In this document: positions 1 to 8,028 of the stretch, piece by piece
Numbering within the stretch: position 1 is the stretch's first letter
How the letters are laid out: each line of letters begins with the position of its first letter
Assembly: GCA_964242115.1 (NCBI GenBank)
Contig: CAXSZX010000004.1
Coordinates: forward strand, 1 to 64,000
DNA from: BOG-908 sp964242115
GTDB lineage: Bacteria; Pseudomonadota; Alphaproteobacteria; Acetobacterales; Acetobacteraceae
DNA: 64,000 nucleotides
Direction of reading: 5' to 3'
Made by a program: the position numbers and the translations under genes
Notes under the pieces: generated by a model
Seen by the model: only the letters and a program-made list of their open reading frames with translations
What the model was told of the DNA's origin: nothing
Database searches by the model: none

Positions 1-1395
1 GGCCCCCGCACCCGGCAGCAGGCCGGCCAGCGCGGTGCGCGCGACGCCTGACGGCGCGGCGCCCAGGGCGCGGGCCAGATCGTCCTGCAGGCACGCGAAC
101 GCATCTGCGGAGGCCGCCTCGCCTGACCGGGTCACCACCGCGGTCTGTGCGGCCAGAGCTGCCGCCACGCGCGGCGCGCCGAGGCCGGACAGGCGCGCCA
201 GCCGGGCCAGAGAGGCGCCCGTGGTGCCGGCCTGCGCCAGCCCGGTCGCCACCAGTTGCGACGGTGCTGTCCCGTCCAGCGCGGCCAGGCGCGCAAGCAC
301 GAGCGGCGCGTGCCGCCTGGCCCGCGACGTCTGCGGGTCCAGCACCGCGCCGCCGGCCAGGGTGCGCGGCGGCGAGGCGGCGCGCAGCACGAAGCGTGCC
401 CTGGCCGGCACGCAGACCGCCGACTCGCAGTGCAACTGGGCCAGGGCGGAGCAGCCCGGCTCAAGCACGTCGCAGCCGAGCAGGCGCAGGCGGGCGTCCA
501 CCTCGGCCGTGCCGAACAGCAGGCGCAGCCTGACGCCGGTGGGCAGCTTCGGCGAATCGGCCACTGCGTGCAGCCGCACGGACAGCCACGCGGACGGCAC
601 CAGCGCACCGGGCGCCGCCAGCGCCGCCCCGCGCGTCACCTGCGCCGGCTCCACACCCCGCAGGTTCACCGCCACGCGCTGGCCCGGCAGGGCCATGCCG
701 ACCCTGGCGCCGTGCACCTGCAACGTGCGTACGCGGACCGCCATTCCGCCGGGCGTCACCTCCAACGTGTCCCCGGCGGTCAGCGTGCTGCCGCGCAGCG
801 TGCCGGTCACCACCGTGCCGTGCCCTGCCAGAGAAAACGAGCGGTCGATCGGTAGCCACGGCGCGCCGTCATCCGGCGCGGCCACGGCGCGCGCGGCCAG
901 CACCCCGATCGCCTCGCGCAGCGCCGCCGCCCCCTGGCCGGTGCGCGCCGAACAAGCCACCGCGGCGGCCACCTCCACGCCGGCCGCAGCCAGCAGCGCG
1001 GTGGCCGCGCCGGTGGTCTGCTGCGCCCTGCCCGGCTCCGCCAGGTCGGCGCGGCTGATGGCCAGCAGCGCGCGCCGAACGCCCAACAGGCGGGCCACGT
1101 CCACGTGCTCGCGCGTCTGCGGCATGACGCCACGGGCGGCGTCCACCACCAGCAGCATCGCGTCGATGCCGGTGGCGCCGGAGACCATGGTGCGGACGAA
1201 GCGCTCGTGGCCGGGCATGTCGATCAGGTCGGCCTCGTGCTCGCCCACGCGCAAATGGGCGAAGCCCAGGGCGATGGAGATGCCGCGCGCCTGTTCCTCG
1301 GCCAGGCGGTCTGTGTGCATGCCGGTCAGCGCGTGGACCAGCGCGGTCTTGCCGTGGTCGACGTGGCCCATCACGCCCAGCACGATGCGGCTCAT
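1..1395 (-). CDS. selB: Selenocysteine-specific elongation factor SelB, 3' end cut by window edge
   Basis: SelB is a GTPase that delivers selenocysteyl-tRNA to ribosomes at UGA codons marked by a SECIS hairpin. The first 465 codons are visible and the C-terminal winged-helix domains run off the window. The G1 motif GHVDHGKT is at residues 10-17, a switch I-like RGISIALGF follows at 38-46, and DMPGH (G3) is at 59-63. EF-Tu-like beta-barrel domains follow. The start ATG is at 1395. Upstream lies selA on the same strand, 193 bp away with a palindromic element between. Family assignment is firm; only the C-terminus is unseen. Confidence 0.93.
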   Translation of the reverse strand, partial: MSRIVLGVMGHVDHGKTALVHALTGMHTDRLAEEQARGISIALGFAHLRVGEHEADLIDMPGHERFVRTMVSGATGIDAMLLVVDAARGVMPQTREHVDVARLLGVRRALLAISRADLAEPGRAQQTTGAATALLAAAGVEVAAAVACSARTGQGAAALREAIGVLAARAVAAPDDGAPWLPIDRSFSLAGHGTVVTGTLRGSTLTAGDTLEVTPGGMAVRVRTLQVHGARVGMALPGQRVAVNLRGVEPAQVTRGAALAAPGALVPSAWLSVRLHAVADSPKLPTGVRLRLLFGTAEVDARLRLLGCDVLEPGCSALAQLHCESAVCVPARARFVLRAASPPRTLAGGAVLDPQTSRARRHAPLVLARLAALDGTAPSQLVATGLAQAGTTGASLARLARLSGLGAPRVAAALAAQTAVVTRSGEAASADAFACLQDDLARALGAAPSGVARTALAGLLPGAGA

Positions 1396-1422
1396 GCCGG
1401 GATCTCGGCCGCCAGAAGGCAA

Positions 1423-1557
1423 GGCAAGCAATCCTTTTTTGAAAAGAACCAAGAAATTTTTGTTCGCTGAAGAACACGCTGAGGGAAACGCCGCGACAGC
1501 CGCACCAAAAGTCTTTTGCTTCTTTTCTTCAGAAAAGAAGGCCTTGCTGTCCTTGCT
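1423..1557. repeat. Palindromic intergenic element, copy 1
   Basis: Two-armed copy: GCAAGC end, AT hairpin of the TTC/GAA type, central CGCGACAGC, then GTCTTTTGCTTC and the right AT hairpin ending in CCTTGC. It separates selA from selB on one strand, so a terminator there would uncouple selB from selA. Confidence 0.85.
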
Positions 1558-1588
1558 TGCCCTGGCAGGCCGGCCTCGGCCACCCCGC

Positions 1589-3007
1589 TCATGCGGGATG
1601 CTGCCTGAGCACTGCGTCGGCCACGGCGGCAGCCAGTTCCGGCAGCTCGGCCTCGGCTACCGTCAGCATGTCCAGCAGCAGGCATCCGCCATGGATGCGG
1701 CCGACGACCGCTGGCGTCTGTGCGCGCAGGGCGTGGGCCAGCGTGTCCGGCGAGCAGCCGGGCACGGCAAGGCGCACGGCGCGGCTGGCGACGTCCTGGC
1801 CGGGCAGCGCACCCCCACCGGCGTGGCCGGTGGATGCGACCGCGTCGGCCGCGCAGACCGCTCCCAGCAGCGCGCAAAGCCGCTCGGCGCGCGCGGCGAG
1901 CTCGGCCGTGGACTGGCCGAGCATGCGCAGCACCGGGATCTCGGCCGCGCGCGCCGGGTCGGTGTGCAGGCGCAGGGTCGCCTCCAGGGCTGCCAGGGTC
2001 ATCTTGTCCAGGCGCAGTGCACGCATCAGCGGGTGGCGGCGCAGGCGGTCCACCAGGTCGGCGCGGCCGGCGAGCAGGCCGGATTGCGGGCCGCCAAGCA
2101 GCTTGTCGCCGCTGAAGGCGACCAGGTCGGTGCCGGCGTCGAGGCTCTCGCGCACCGTAGGCTCGAGCTGGGCGAGGTTGCCCGGAAGATGGGCCAGCGT
2201 GCCGCTGCCAAGGTCGTCCAGCAGCAGCAGCCCGCGTGCACGGGCCAGGCCGGCCAGCTCGGCCAGGCTCGCCTCGGCGGTGAAGCCCACCATGCGGAAG
2301 TTGCTCTGGTGCACCTTCAGCAACAGGCGCGTCTGTGGCGTGATGGCAGCCTCGTAGTCGGCCAGGCGGGTCTTGTTCGTGGTGCCCACCTCTACCAGCC
2401 TGGCGCCGCCCTGGGTGATGATGTCGGGGATGCGGAAGCCGCCGCCGATTTCCACCAGCTCGCCGCGGGACACCACCACCTCGGTGCCCGGGCCGGCCAG
2501 GGCGGAGAGGGCCAGCAGCATGGCGGCGGCGTTGTTGTTGACGGCGAGTGCCGCCTCGGCGCCGGTCAGCCGGCACAGCAGCGCCTCGGCGCCGGCGCCG
2601 CGCGGGCCGCGGCGGCCAGTCTGCAAGTCGAACTCCAGGTTGCAGGCGCTGCGAGCGGCTTCCGCCGCCGCGGCCGCCGCTGCGTCGGCCAGCTTCGCGC
2701 GGCCGAGGTTGGTATGAACGACGATGCCGGTGGCGTTGATCACCCGGCGCAGGCCGGCCGGCTGGCAGCACGCCGCAGCAGCCGCGGCAACGATGCGGGC
2801 AGCGTCCGGCAAGTGGTCGGCACGTCCGGCCAGGATCGCCGCGCGCAGCTTCGCCAGCTCATCACGGAGAGCGTGGGTCAGCGCGGCATGGCCGAGGGTG
2901 ATCAGCGCGTCGGCGGCCGACGGGTGCTCCAGCAGCGACTGCACCGAGGGGAGCCGCCGCAGCAGCACCTGCGCATCCGTGATTGGCCCGTGCGCTCCGT
3001 CCGCCAT
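1589..3007 (-). CDS. selA: L-seryl-tRNA(Sec) selenium transferase SelA
   Basis: SelA is a PLP enzyme that converts seryl-tRNA(Sec) to selenocysteyl-tRNA(Sec) using the selenophosphate made by SelD. The protein has 472 residues, normal for bacterial SelA. The N-terminal helical tRNA-binding region is followed by the PLP fold. The lysine expected to bind PLP is K302 in FSGDKLLGGPQSG, and NATGIVVHTNLGR at 91-103 is characteristic. The start ATG at 3007 is preceded by AGGAG at 6-7 nt. Together with selB and divergent selD this makes a nearly complete Sec insertion set; selC, the tRNA gene, was not found in this window. Confidence 0.95.
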   Translation of the reverse strand: MADGAHGPITDAQVLLRRLPSVQSLLEHPSAADALITLGHAALTHALRDELAKLRAAILAGRADHLPDAARIVAAAAAACCQPAGLRRVINATGIVVHTNLGRAKLADAAAAAAAEAARSACNLEFDLQTGRRGPRGAGAEALLCRLTGAEAALAVNNNAAAMLLALSALAGPGTEVVVSRGELVEIGGGFRIPDIITQGGARLVEVGTTNKTRLADYEAAITPQTRLLLKVHQSNFRMVGFTAEASLAELAGLARARGLLLLDDLGSGTLAHLPGNLAQLEPTVRESLDAGTDLVAFSGDKLLGGPQSGLLAGRADLVDRLRRHPLMRALRLDKMTLAALEATLRLHTDPARAAEIPVLRMLGQSTAELAARAERLCALLGAVCAADAVASTGHAGGGALPGQDVASRAVRLAVPGCSPDTLAHALRAQTPAVVGRIHGGCLLLDMLTVAEAELPELAAAVADAVLRQHPA

Positions 3008-3037
3008 AAGTGCTCCTGTCCGTGACCGGTCGCGCAG

Positions 3038-3180
3038 AAGCAAGTGTCTTCTTTTTCGAGAAAAAGAAGCAAAAAGCTTTTGTCGCGGCTGTCGCGGACG
3101 GCTGAAACAACCTGTTTCATCTTGGTACACCCGAGAGAGACAAAAGTTTTGGTTTTTATCTCGACAAAGAACTGCTTGCC
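3038..3180. repeat. Palindromic intergenic element, copy 2, between divergent selA and selD
   Basis: Left arm has the CTTC/GAAG-type AT hairpin, AAAAAGCTTTTG and GGCTGTCGCGG. The right arm is less regular (GTTTTGGTTTTTATC) but ends CTGCTTGC. It occupies nearly all of the 196 bp between the two divergent start codons, so the promoters of selA and selD must lie in or directly beside it. Confidence 0.85.
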
Positions 3181-3203
3181 TCCTTTGCTTAGGACATATC
3201 CGC

Positions 3204-4253
3204 TTGCCCCAAACCGAACCCAAGCTGACCACGCTGGCGCACGGCGGCGGCTGCGGCTGCAAGCTCTCGCCCGCCGTGCTGGCCGACCTGCTCGCCCGCA
3301 CGCCGCAAGCCGGTCCGTTCGCCAACCTGCTGGTCGGCACCGAGACCGGCGACGATGCCGCGGTCTACCGCCTGTCCGACACCCAGGCGCTGGTGGCCAC
3401 TACCGACTTCTTCACCCCCGTGGTGGACGACCCGCACGATTTCGGCCGGATCGCAGCGGCCAACGCGCTGTCTGACGTCTACGCGATGGGTGCCACGCCG
3501 ATCCTGGCTCTGGCGCTGCTCGGCATGCCGCTGGGCAAGCTCTCGGCCGAGACGGTGGGGCGCATACTGGCCGGTGGGGCGGGGGTGTGCGGGCAGGCCG
3601 GCATACCGGTGGCCGGCGGGCACTCCATCGATAGTCCGGAGCCGCTCTACGGGCTGGTGGCGTTGGGCCTGGTCCACCCGGATTGCATGCTGCGCAACAG
3701 CGGGGCGCTGGCCGGCGACGTGCTGATCCTGACCAAGGGGCTGGGGATCGGCATCTTCAGCGCGGCACTGAAGTGCGGCGAGCTGGATGCGGCCGGCTAC
3801 GCAGCGATGATCGCGTCGGCGACCCAGTTGAACGCGGTGGGCGCCGAGCTGGCCGGCATGGACGGGGTGCACGCGGCTACCGACGTTACCGGGTTCGGCC
3901 TGCTGGGACACGCGCTGGAGGTGTGCCGCGGGTCGGGCGTGTCCGGCGTGATCGAAGCCAGCGCGGTGCCAGTGCTGCCGGGGGTTGCGACGCTGGCCCG
4001 CGCCGGGGTGGCAACCGGGGCGGCGTCGCGCAACTGGGCCAGCTACGGCGCCGACGTGGACGGTGCGGAGGCGTTGCCGAACTGGCAGCGCGGCCTGCTG
4101 TGCGACCCGCAGACCAGCGGCGGACTGCTGGTCGCGGTGGCGGAGCGGCACGCGGAGATGGTGTTGCGACGCGTGCGGGATGCTGGGTTCACGCTCGCGG
4201 CTATCGTGGGAACGCTGCACCTGGCGCAGGGCAAGGCGTTGTCGTTGCGGTAA
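3204..4253 (+). CDS. selD: Selenide, water dikinase SelD
   Basis: SelD makes selenophosphate from selenide and ATP, the selenium donor for SelA. With a TTG start at 3204 (AGGA 9 nt upstream) the protein has 349 residues. C17 and K20 of GGGCGCK then fall at the numbers of the catalytic residues of E. coli SelD. The active-site residue is cysteine, not selenocysteine. The PurM-like ATP-binding motif GDDAAVY follows. It is transcribed away from selA. The reading frame stays open far upstream through the palindromic element, but no homology supports a longer protein. Confidence 0.93.
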   Translation: MPQTEPKLTTLAHGGGCGCKLSPAVLADLLARTPQAGPFANLLVGTETGDDAAVYRLSDTQALVATTDFFTPVVDDPHDFGRIAAANALSDVYAMGATPILALALLGMPLGKLSAETVGRILAGGAGVCGQAGIPVAGGHSIDSPEPLYGLVALGLVHPDCMLRNSGALAGDVLILTKGLGIGIFSAALKCGELDAAGYAAMIASATQLNAVGAELAGMDGVHAATDVTGFGLLGHALEVCRGSGVSGVIEASAVPVLPGVATLARAGVATGAASRNWASYGADVDGAEALPNWQRGLLCDPQTSGGLLVAVAERHAEMVLRRVRDAGFTLAAIVGTLHLAQGKALSLR

Positions 4254-4723
4254 TAAAAGAAACCAGGCAAGGCCTGCTTTTTTGAAAAAGCAGTAAAAAC
4301 TTCTGGTCCGGCTGTCGCGGAGTCTCCATCAGGGTGCACCTAGGGAACGATAGTTTGCCTGCTTGCTCCTAGACTTCGACGACGCCGCGATCCTGCGGCT
4401 TTGCATGGCGTCCGAGTTGTCGAGCGTCGAGGATCAGTGTGGCGGGACGTAATCACGCCGTAGCTTACGAACAAAAGCCGGGACGGGATGAACGCTTGCT
4501 CCACGAAGCATGTGTCGACCAACATGATCTGCTTCAACCGACACTTTGCGACGTGTCGGACACGATCATACAGCCCGTTCGACACCTTCGATGACGCAGT
4601 TTGCGACGTCCGAACCGGTTGCTTTTCGTGCGTGCGCCATGCCGCCTTGTAGCCCGAGACTCAGTAGCGATCTAAGCCGGTGTCCATTCGAGCCCGCATT
4701 TCCTCCAGAGGCACCTGCCCCGC
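4254..4723. other. 470 bp without a recognised gene
   Basis: The first part holds palindromic element copy 3. The remaining 350 bp have mixed composition, no convincing coding pattern, no tRNA fold and no strong promoter or terminator that I could see. Selenocysteine tRNA was looked for here and not found. Confidence 0.5.
4266..4366. repeat. Palindromic intergenic element, copy 3 (degenerate right arm)
   Basis: The left arm is clear: GGCAAGGCC, a CTGCTTTTTT..AAAAAGCAG hairpin and GGCTGTCGCGGA. The right arm has lost its AT hairpin and retains only GGGAACGATAGTTTGCCTGCTTGC. It lies just after the selD stop codon. Confidence 0.7.
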
Positions 4724-5923
4724 TTGACCGATACTGACATCCTCGTCGCCGGCGCCGGCCCTGTCGGCCTTGCCTTCGCCGCCTCCCTCGCCGGCACCGG
4801 CCTGAGCATAACTCTGGTGGACCCGCAGCCCGAAGCGAGCCTCGCCGACCCGGCCGACGACGGGCGCGAGATCGCGCTGACGGACCGCTCCATCGCCATG
4901 CTGCGCGAGGTGGGCGCCTGGGACGCCATCCCGCCCGAGGAGATTGCCCCGCTGCGGCGCATGCAGGTGCTCAACGGCCCGTCGGACTACGCCATGCAGT
5001 TCGGCGGCGCCCGCAATGCCGAAGGCTTGCTCGCCCGCTTTGCGCCCAACCACTGGCTACGGCGAACGCTGCACCGCGTGGTCCAGGCGCAGCCGGGCGC
5101 CGCCATCCTGGCTGGCCGCTCCGTGACCGCGCTGCGCACCACGCGCGAGGCGGCCCACGCCACACTGTCCGACGGCCAGAGCCTGGGTGCCCGCCTGGTG
5201 GTGGCGGCGGACACTCGGCGTTCGCGCCTGCGCACCTCGCAGGGCATCCGCGCCACCCTGCACGATTACGGGCAGCACATGCTCGTCTGCCCGATGGCGC
5301 ACCCCGAGCCGCACCACGAGACCGCCACCGCCTGGTTCGAATACGGCCGCACGCTGGTCACCCTGCCGCTGAACGGCGGCCGCTCCTCTGCGGTAATGAC
5401 GCTCGACCCGGCGGACTCGGCCAGCCTGCTGGCGCTGGACGACGCGGCGTTCGGCCAGGAGCTCACGCGCCGCTACCGCAGCCGCCTGGGCCCGATGCGG
5501 CCGGTGGGCGCGCGGCACGCGGTGCCGGTGGTGACCGCCTACGCGCAACGCTTCGTCGGCCACCGCTTCGCGTTGCTCGGCGACGCCGCTGTCGGCATGC
5601 ACCCCACCACCGCGCACGGGCTGAACTTCGGGCTGCTCGGCCAGCACGCCTTGGCCACCGAAATACGCCGCAGCGCAGAGGCCGGGCTCGATTCGGCCGA
5701 CCCGGCGGGGCTGCACCGTTACGAGGCTGCGCATCGCGGCGAGACGCGGTTGTTCTTCACCGCGTCAGAGGCGGTGATGCGGCTTTACGCCGCGGGGGAC
5801 AGTCTGCCGGCGCGGCTGCTGCGGGATGCGGCGTTGCGCGTCGGCAACCTGCCGCCGTTTCGGCAGGTGCTGGGAGCGAGGATGCAGGATCCGGAAGTGA
5901 GGAAAGCAAGCCTTCTTTTCTGA
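4724..5923 (+). CDS. ubiM: FAD-dependent ubiquinone-biosynthesis hydroxylase, UbiH family, probably UbiM
   Basis: Flavoprotein monooxygenase of 399 residues. The N-terminal Rossmann motif is AGAGPVGL at residues 9-16, and GDAAVGMHPTTAHGLNFGL near the C-terminus is the second FAD/ribityl motif. Members hydroxylate the benzoquinone ring in ubiquinone synthesis. The stretch DGREIALTDRSIAMLREVG and the VGMHP-TAHG motif resemble the UbiM group more than UbiH, but this is recalled similarity. The start is TTG at 4724 with weak AGAGG upstream. The last residues (RKASLLF) and the stop codon are encoded by the following palindromic element. Confidence 0.75.
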   Translation: MTDTDILVAGAGPVGLAFAASLAGTGLSITLVDPQPEASLADPADDGREIALTDRSIAMLREVGAWDAIPPEEIAPLRRMQVLNGPSDYAMQFGGARNAEGLLARFAPNHWLRRTLHRVVQAQPGAAILAGRSVTALRTTREAAHATLSDGQSLGARLVVAADTRRSRLRTSQGIRATLHDYGQHMLVCPMAHPEPHHETATAWFEYGRTLVTLPLNGGRSSAVMTLDPADSASLLALDDAAFGQELTRRYRSRLGPMRPVGARHAVPVVTAYAQRFVGHRFALLGDAAVGMHPTTAHGLNFGLLGQHALATEIRRSAEAGLDSADPAGLHRYEAAHRGETRLFFTASEAVMRLYAAGDSLPARLLRDAALRVGNLPPFRQVLGARMQDPEVRKASLLF

Positions 5924-6030
5924 AGAAAAGAAGCAAAAAACCTTTGTTCTCTTGGGCACCCGTCTCCGGAGACTCTGCGACAGCGCTCGCAAACGCTTTT
6001 TGCTTCTTTTTCTCGAAAAAGAAGCGCTAG
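5905..6030. repeat. Palindromic intergenic element, copy 4, convergent junction
   Basis: Both AT hairpins here are of the CTTC/GAAG type. It lies between the convergent ubiM-like gene and the aldo/keto reductase, and contains the stop codon of the former. This is the position expected of a bidirectional terminator. Confidence 0.85.
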
Positions 6031-6034
6031 CTTC

Positions 6035-7147
6035 CTACTCCCTCCACCCGGTCACGTCATACCCGCCAAATACCGCCCCCCGCCGCATCGCCGGCGTGAA
6101 CAACGAGTATAACCTCCGCCCGTCACGCGCGCTGACCTCGTCCAGCGCAGCCCGATGCTCCTCGGACAGCACCACGCCCAGGGCGGCCACGTTGTAACCC
6201 ACCTGCTCCGCGCGGCTCACGCCCATCAGCGTGGTAGTGACACCCTTGCGCCCGACCACCCAGGCGAGCGCCACACGCGCCGCGCTCTGCCCGCTCTCCT
6301 CGGCCACGACGCGCACTGCGTCCACGATGGTCCAGTTGCGTTCGGTGAACAGTGTGTCGCCGAACGGGTTGTTGCCGTCCAGCCGCTTGTCGTCGGCTGG
6401 GCGCGCTGCCTCTCCGCTCGCTGCGTCGCGCGGCAGGCCGCCGGTGCGCGGCGCGGCCGCCTCTACCGTCGCGCGGTCGTACTTGCCGGTCAGCAGCCCG
6501 TAGGCGAGCGGGCTCCAGGGCACGATGCCCATGCCGAACTCGGTTGCCAGCGGCACGAACTCGTCCTCGATGTCACGAGCTACCAGCGAGTAGAAATACT
6601 GCAGCGCCACCGGCCCCGGCACGCCGCGCATTGCCGCCAGCGTCGCCACCTTCGCCACGAACCACGCCGGCGAGTTGGACAGGCCCCAATAGCGGATTTT
6701 GCCTGACCGAACGAGGCAACTCATCGTCTCGAGCAGTTCCTCGGCGGGTGTCACACCGTCCCAGACGTGCAGCCAGTAGAGGTCCACGTAGTCCGTCCGC
6801 AGCCGGCGCAGCGACCCCTCCAGGGCTGCGTGCAGGTGCCTGGCGCTCGCGCCCCCGGCCTGCGCGCCTGAGCCGTTGGCAAAGCCTGCCTTGGTGGCCA
6901 CCACCATCCGATCACGAAGCCCGCGCTCGGCGATGAAGGCGCCCAGCATCTCCTCGCTGCGGCCGCCGGAATACACGTCCGCGGTGTCCACGAAGTTGCC
7001 GCCAGCCTCGACATACGCGTCGAACACCGCGCGCGAGCCGTCTTGCCCGGTGCCCCAGCGCGCCGTGCCGAACGTCATCGTGCCGAGCGCCAGCGGGCTC
7101 ACCACCAAGCCGGAGCGGCCCAGGGTCCGGTAGTCGGAGAGCGTCAT
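6035..7147 (-). CDS. Aldo/keto reductase
   Basis: NAD(P)H-dependent carbonyl reductase of the (alpha/beta)8-barrel family, 370 residues. The catalytic tetrad is visible: D54 and Y59 in FVDTADVYSGGRSEEMLG, K86 in ATKAGF and H127 in YWLHVWD. The cofactor phosphate-binding region GVSRAEQVGYN is near the C-terminus. An insert rich in Ala and Pro sits around residue 250. It is divergent from a TetR regulator 78 bp away, so control by that regulator is likely. The substrate cannot be predicted. Confidence 0.9.
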   Translation of the reverse strand: MTLSDYRTLGRSGLVVSPLALGTMTFGTARWGTGQDGSRAVFDAYVEAGGNFVDTADVYSGGRSEEMLGAFIAERGLRDRMVVATKAGFANGSGAQAGGASARHLHAALEGSLRRLRTDYVDLYWLHVWDGVTPAEELLETMSCLVRSGKIRYWGLSNSPAWFVAKVATLAAMRGVPGPVALQYFYSLVARDIEDEFVPLATEFGMGIVPWSPLAYGLLTGKYDRATVEAAAPRTGGLPRDAASGEAARPADDKRLDGNNPFGDTLFTERNWTIVDAVRVVAEESGQSAARVALAWVVGRKGVTTTLMGVSRAEQVGYNVAALGVVLSEEHRAALDEVSARDGRRLYSLFTPAMRRGAVFGGYDVTGWRE

Positions 7148-7189
7148 TCTGGTATATCCATAATGGTCGATACAAAACGGCTAGACCGG

Positions 7190-7218
7190 TTGCCGAACGC
7201 CGTCAACAGTTGCATAGT
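7190..7218 (+). promoter_or_regulatory. Predicted sigma-70 promoter of the tetR gene
   Basis: TTGCCG at 7190-7195, a 17 bp spacer and CATAGT at 7213-7218. The ATG at 7226 is only 7 bp beyond the -10 box and has no Shine-Dalgarno sequence, so the transcript may be leaderless. Confidence 0.5.
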
Positions 7219-7230
7219 GCCCACTATGCA
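7211..7230. promoter_or_regulatory. Palindromic operator over the tetR start codon
   Basis: Perfect 9 bp arms TGCATAGTG and CACTATGCA separated by CC. The palindrome covers the predicted -10 box and the ATG of the TetR gene. It is a strong candidate for the regulator's own operator, which would also lie in the upstream region of the divergent reductase. Confidence 0.65.
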
Positions 7231-7843
7231 TTCCCGAACGCCTGATGCGCAAACCAGGCGCCCCGGCCGGCCGCTCTCCTTCGACCGTGACGCCGCCCTG
7301 CACCAGGCGATGCTGCTGTTCTGGCGGCACGGCTACGAGGCCACCTCGATCGCCGACCTCACCGCCGCGATGTCGGTGACACCGCCCAGCATCTACGCGG
7401 CGTTCGGCGACAAGAAGCGGCTGTTCCTCGAGGCGGTGTCCAGCTACCTCTCGGGTCCGGTCACCGCTGCCACGCTGATCGACGCGGCGCCCACCGCGCG
7501 TGAGGCAGCCGCCGCGCTGTTGCGGTCGGCGGCAATCGGCTTCACCGGCGAGGACACGCCGCCCGGCTGCCTGCTGGCCAGCGCTGCCATCAGCTGCTCG
7601 TCCAGTGCCGCAGGCGTGCAGAGCGAGCTTGCCGCCTTGCGCGGCGGCATCGAAGCCCGGCTCACCGAGAGGATCACGCGGGCGGTCAGCGCTGGCGAAA
7701 TGCCGGACGGAATCGATGCGGACGCGCTGTCCGGCCACGTGATGTGCGTGATTCAGGGGATGTCCACGCTGGCGCGGGACGGCGCCCCGCGGGAGAAGCT
7801 GTTGCGGGTGGCGGACCTGGCGATGCGGGGGTGGCCGACGTAA
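7226..7843 (+). CDS. TetR-family transcriptional regulator
   Basis: DNA-binding repressor of 205 residues. The N-terminal helix-turn-helix domain covers about residues 20-65 (HGYEATSIADLTAAMSVTPPSIYAAFGDKKRLF in pieces). The C-terminal ligand domain contains PPGCLLASAAI, typical of the AcrR/YcdC-like group with TetR_C 16-type domains. It is divergent from the aldo/keto reductase and probably controls it and itself through the palindrome at 7211-7230. An in-frame ATG at 7163 would add 21 residues without homology. The start at 7226 is preferred although it lacks a ribosome binding site. Confidence 0.88.
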   Translation: MHSRTPDAQTRRPGRPLSFDRDAALHQAMLLFWRHGYEATSIADLTAAMSVTPPSIYAAFGDKKRLFLEAVSSYLSGPVTAATLIDAAPTAREAAAALLRSAAIGFTGEDTPPGCLLASAAISCSSSAAGVQSELAALRGGIEARLTERITRAVSAGEMPDGIDADALSGHVMCVIQGMSTLARDGAPREKLLRVADLAMRGWPT

Positions 7844-7977
7844 GGCAAGCAAAGCCTTCTTTTTCGAAAAAAAGAAGCAAAAAGCTGTGGCGTCCGCTGT
7901 CGCGGTTTTATCCGGCGAGCGCGCGACAGCGGAAGCAAAAGTTTTTTGGTTCTTTTTTTCGAAAAAGAACTGCTTGC
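7844..7977. repeat. Palindromic intergenic element, copy 5
   Basis: Well-preserved copy: the central stem TCCGCTGTCGCG pairs perfectly with CGCGACAGCGGA, flanked by the CTTC-type hairpin on the left and the GGTTC-type on the right. It abuts the tetR stop codon (TAAGGCAAGC). Confidence 0.9.
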
Positions 7978-8028
7978 CTTCCTTGATGCACGCGTATGTT
8001 TAATTCTGAAAGCCCCGCAGGAGTCCCG

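Noticed and set aside
35..3025. 996-residue plus-strand reading frame opposite selB and selA
   Set aside because: Shadow of the high-GC coding strands. Composition is Arg/Ala/Pro/Gln-rich without any family pattern, while the minus strand encodes clear SelB and SelA.
4340..4585. 81-residue minus-strand frame and possible tRNA(Sec) in the selD-ubiM gap
   Set aside because: No family resemblance, no usable start, and no cloverleaf with TCA anticodon could be drawn.
7744..7986. Small hypothetical proteins with segments like KLWRPLSRFYPASARQRKQKFFGSFF read from element copies
   Set aside because: They are translations of the palindromic element itself and recur with every copy. No ribosome binding sites or independent family support. 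Pipelines are likely to annotate them wrongly.
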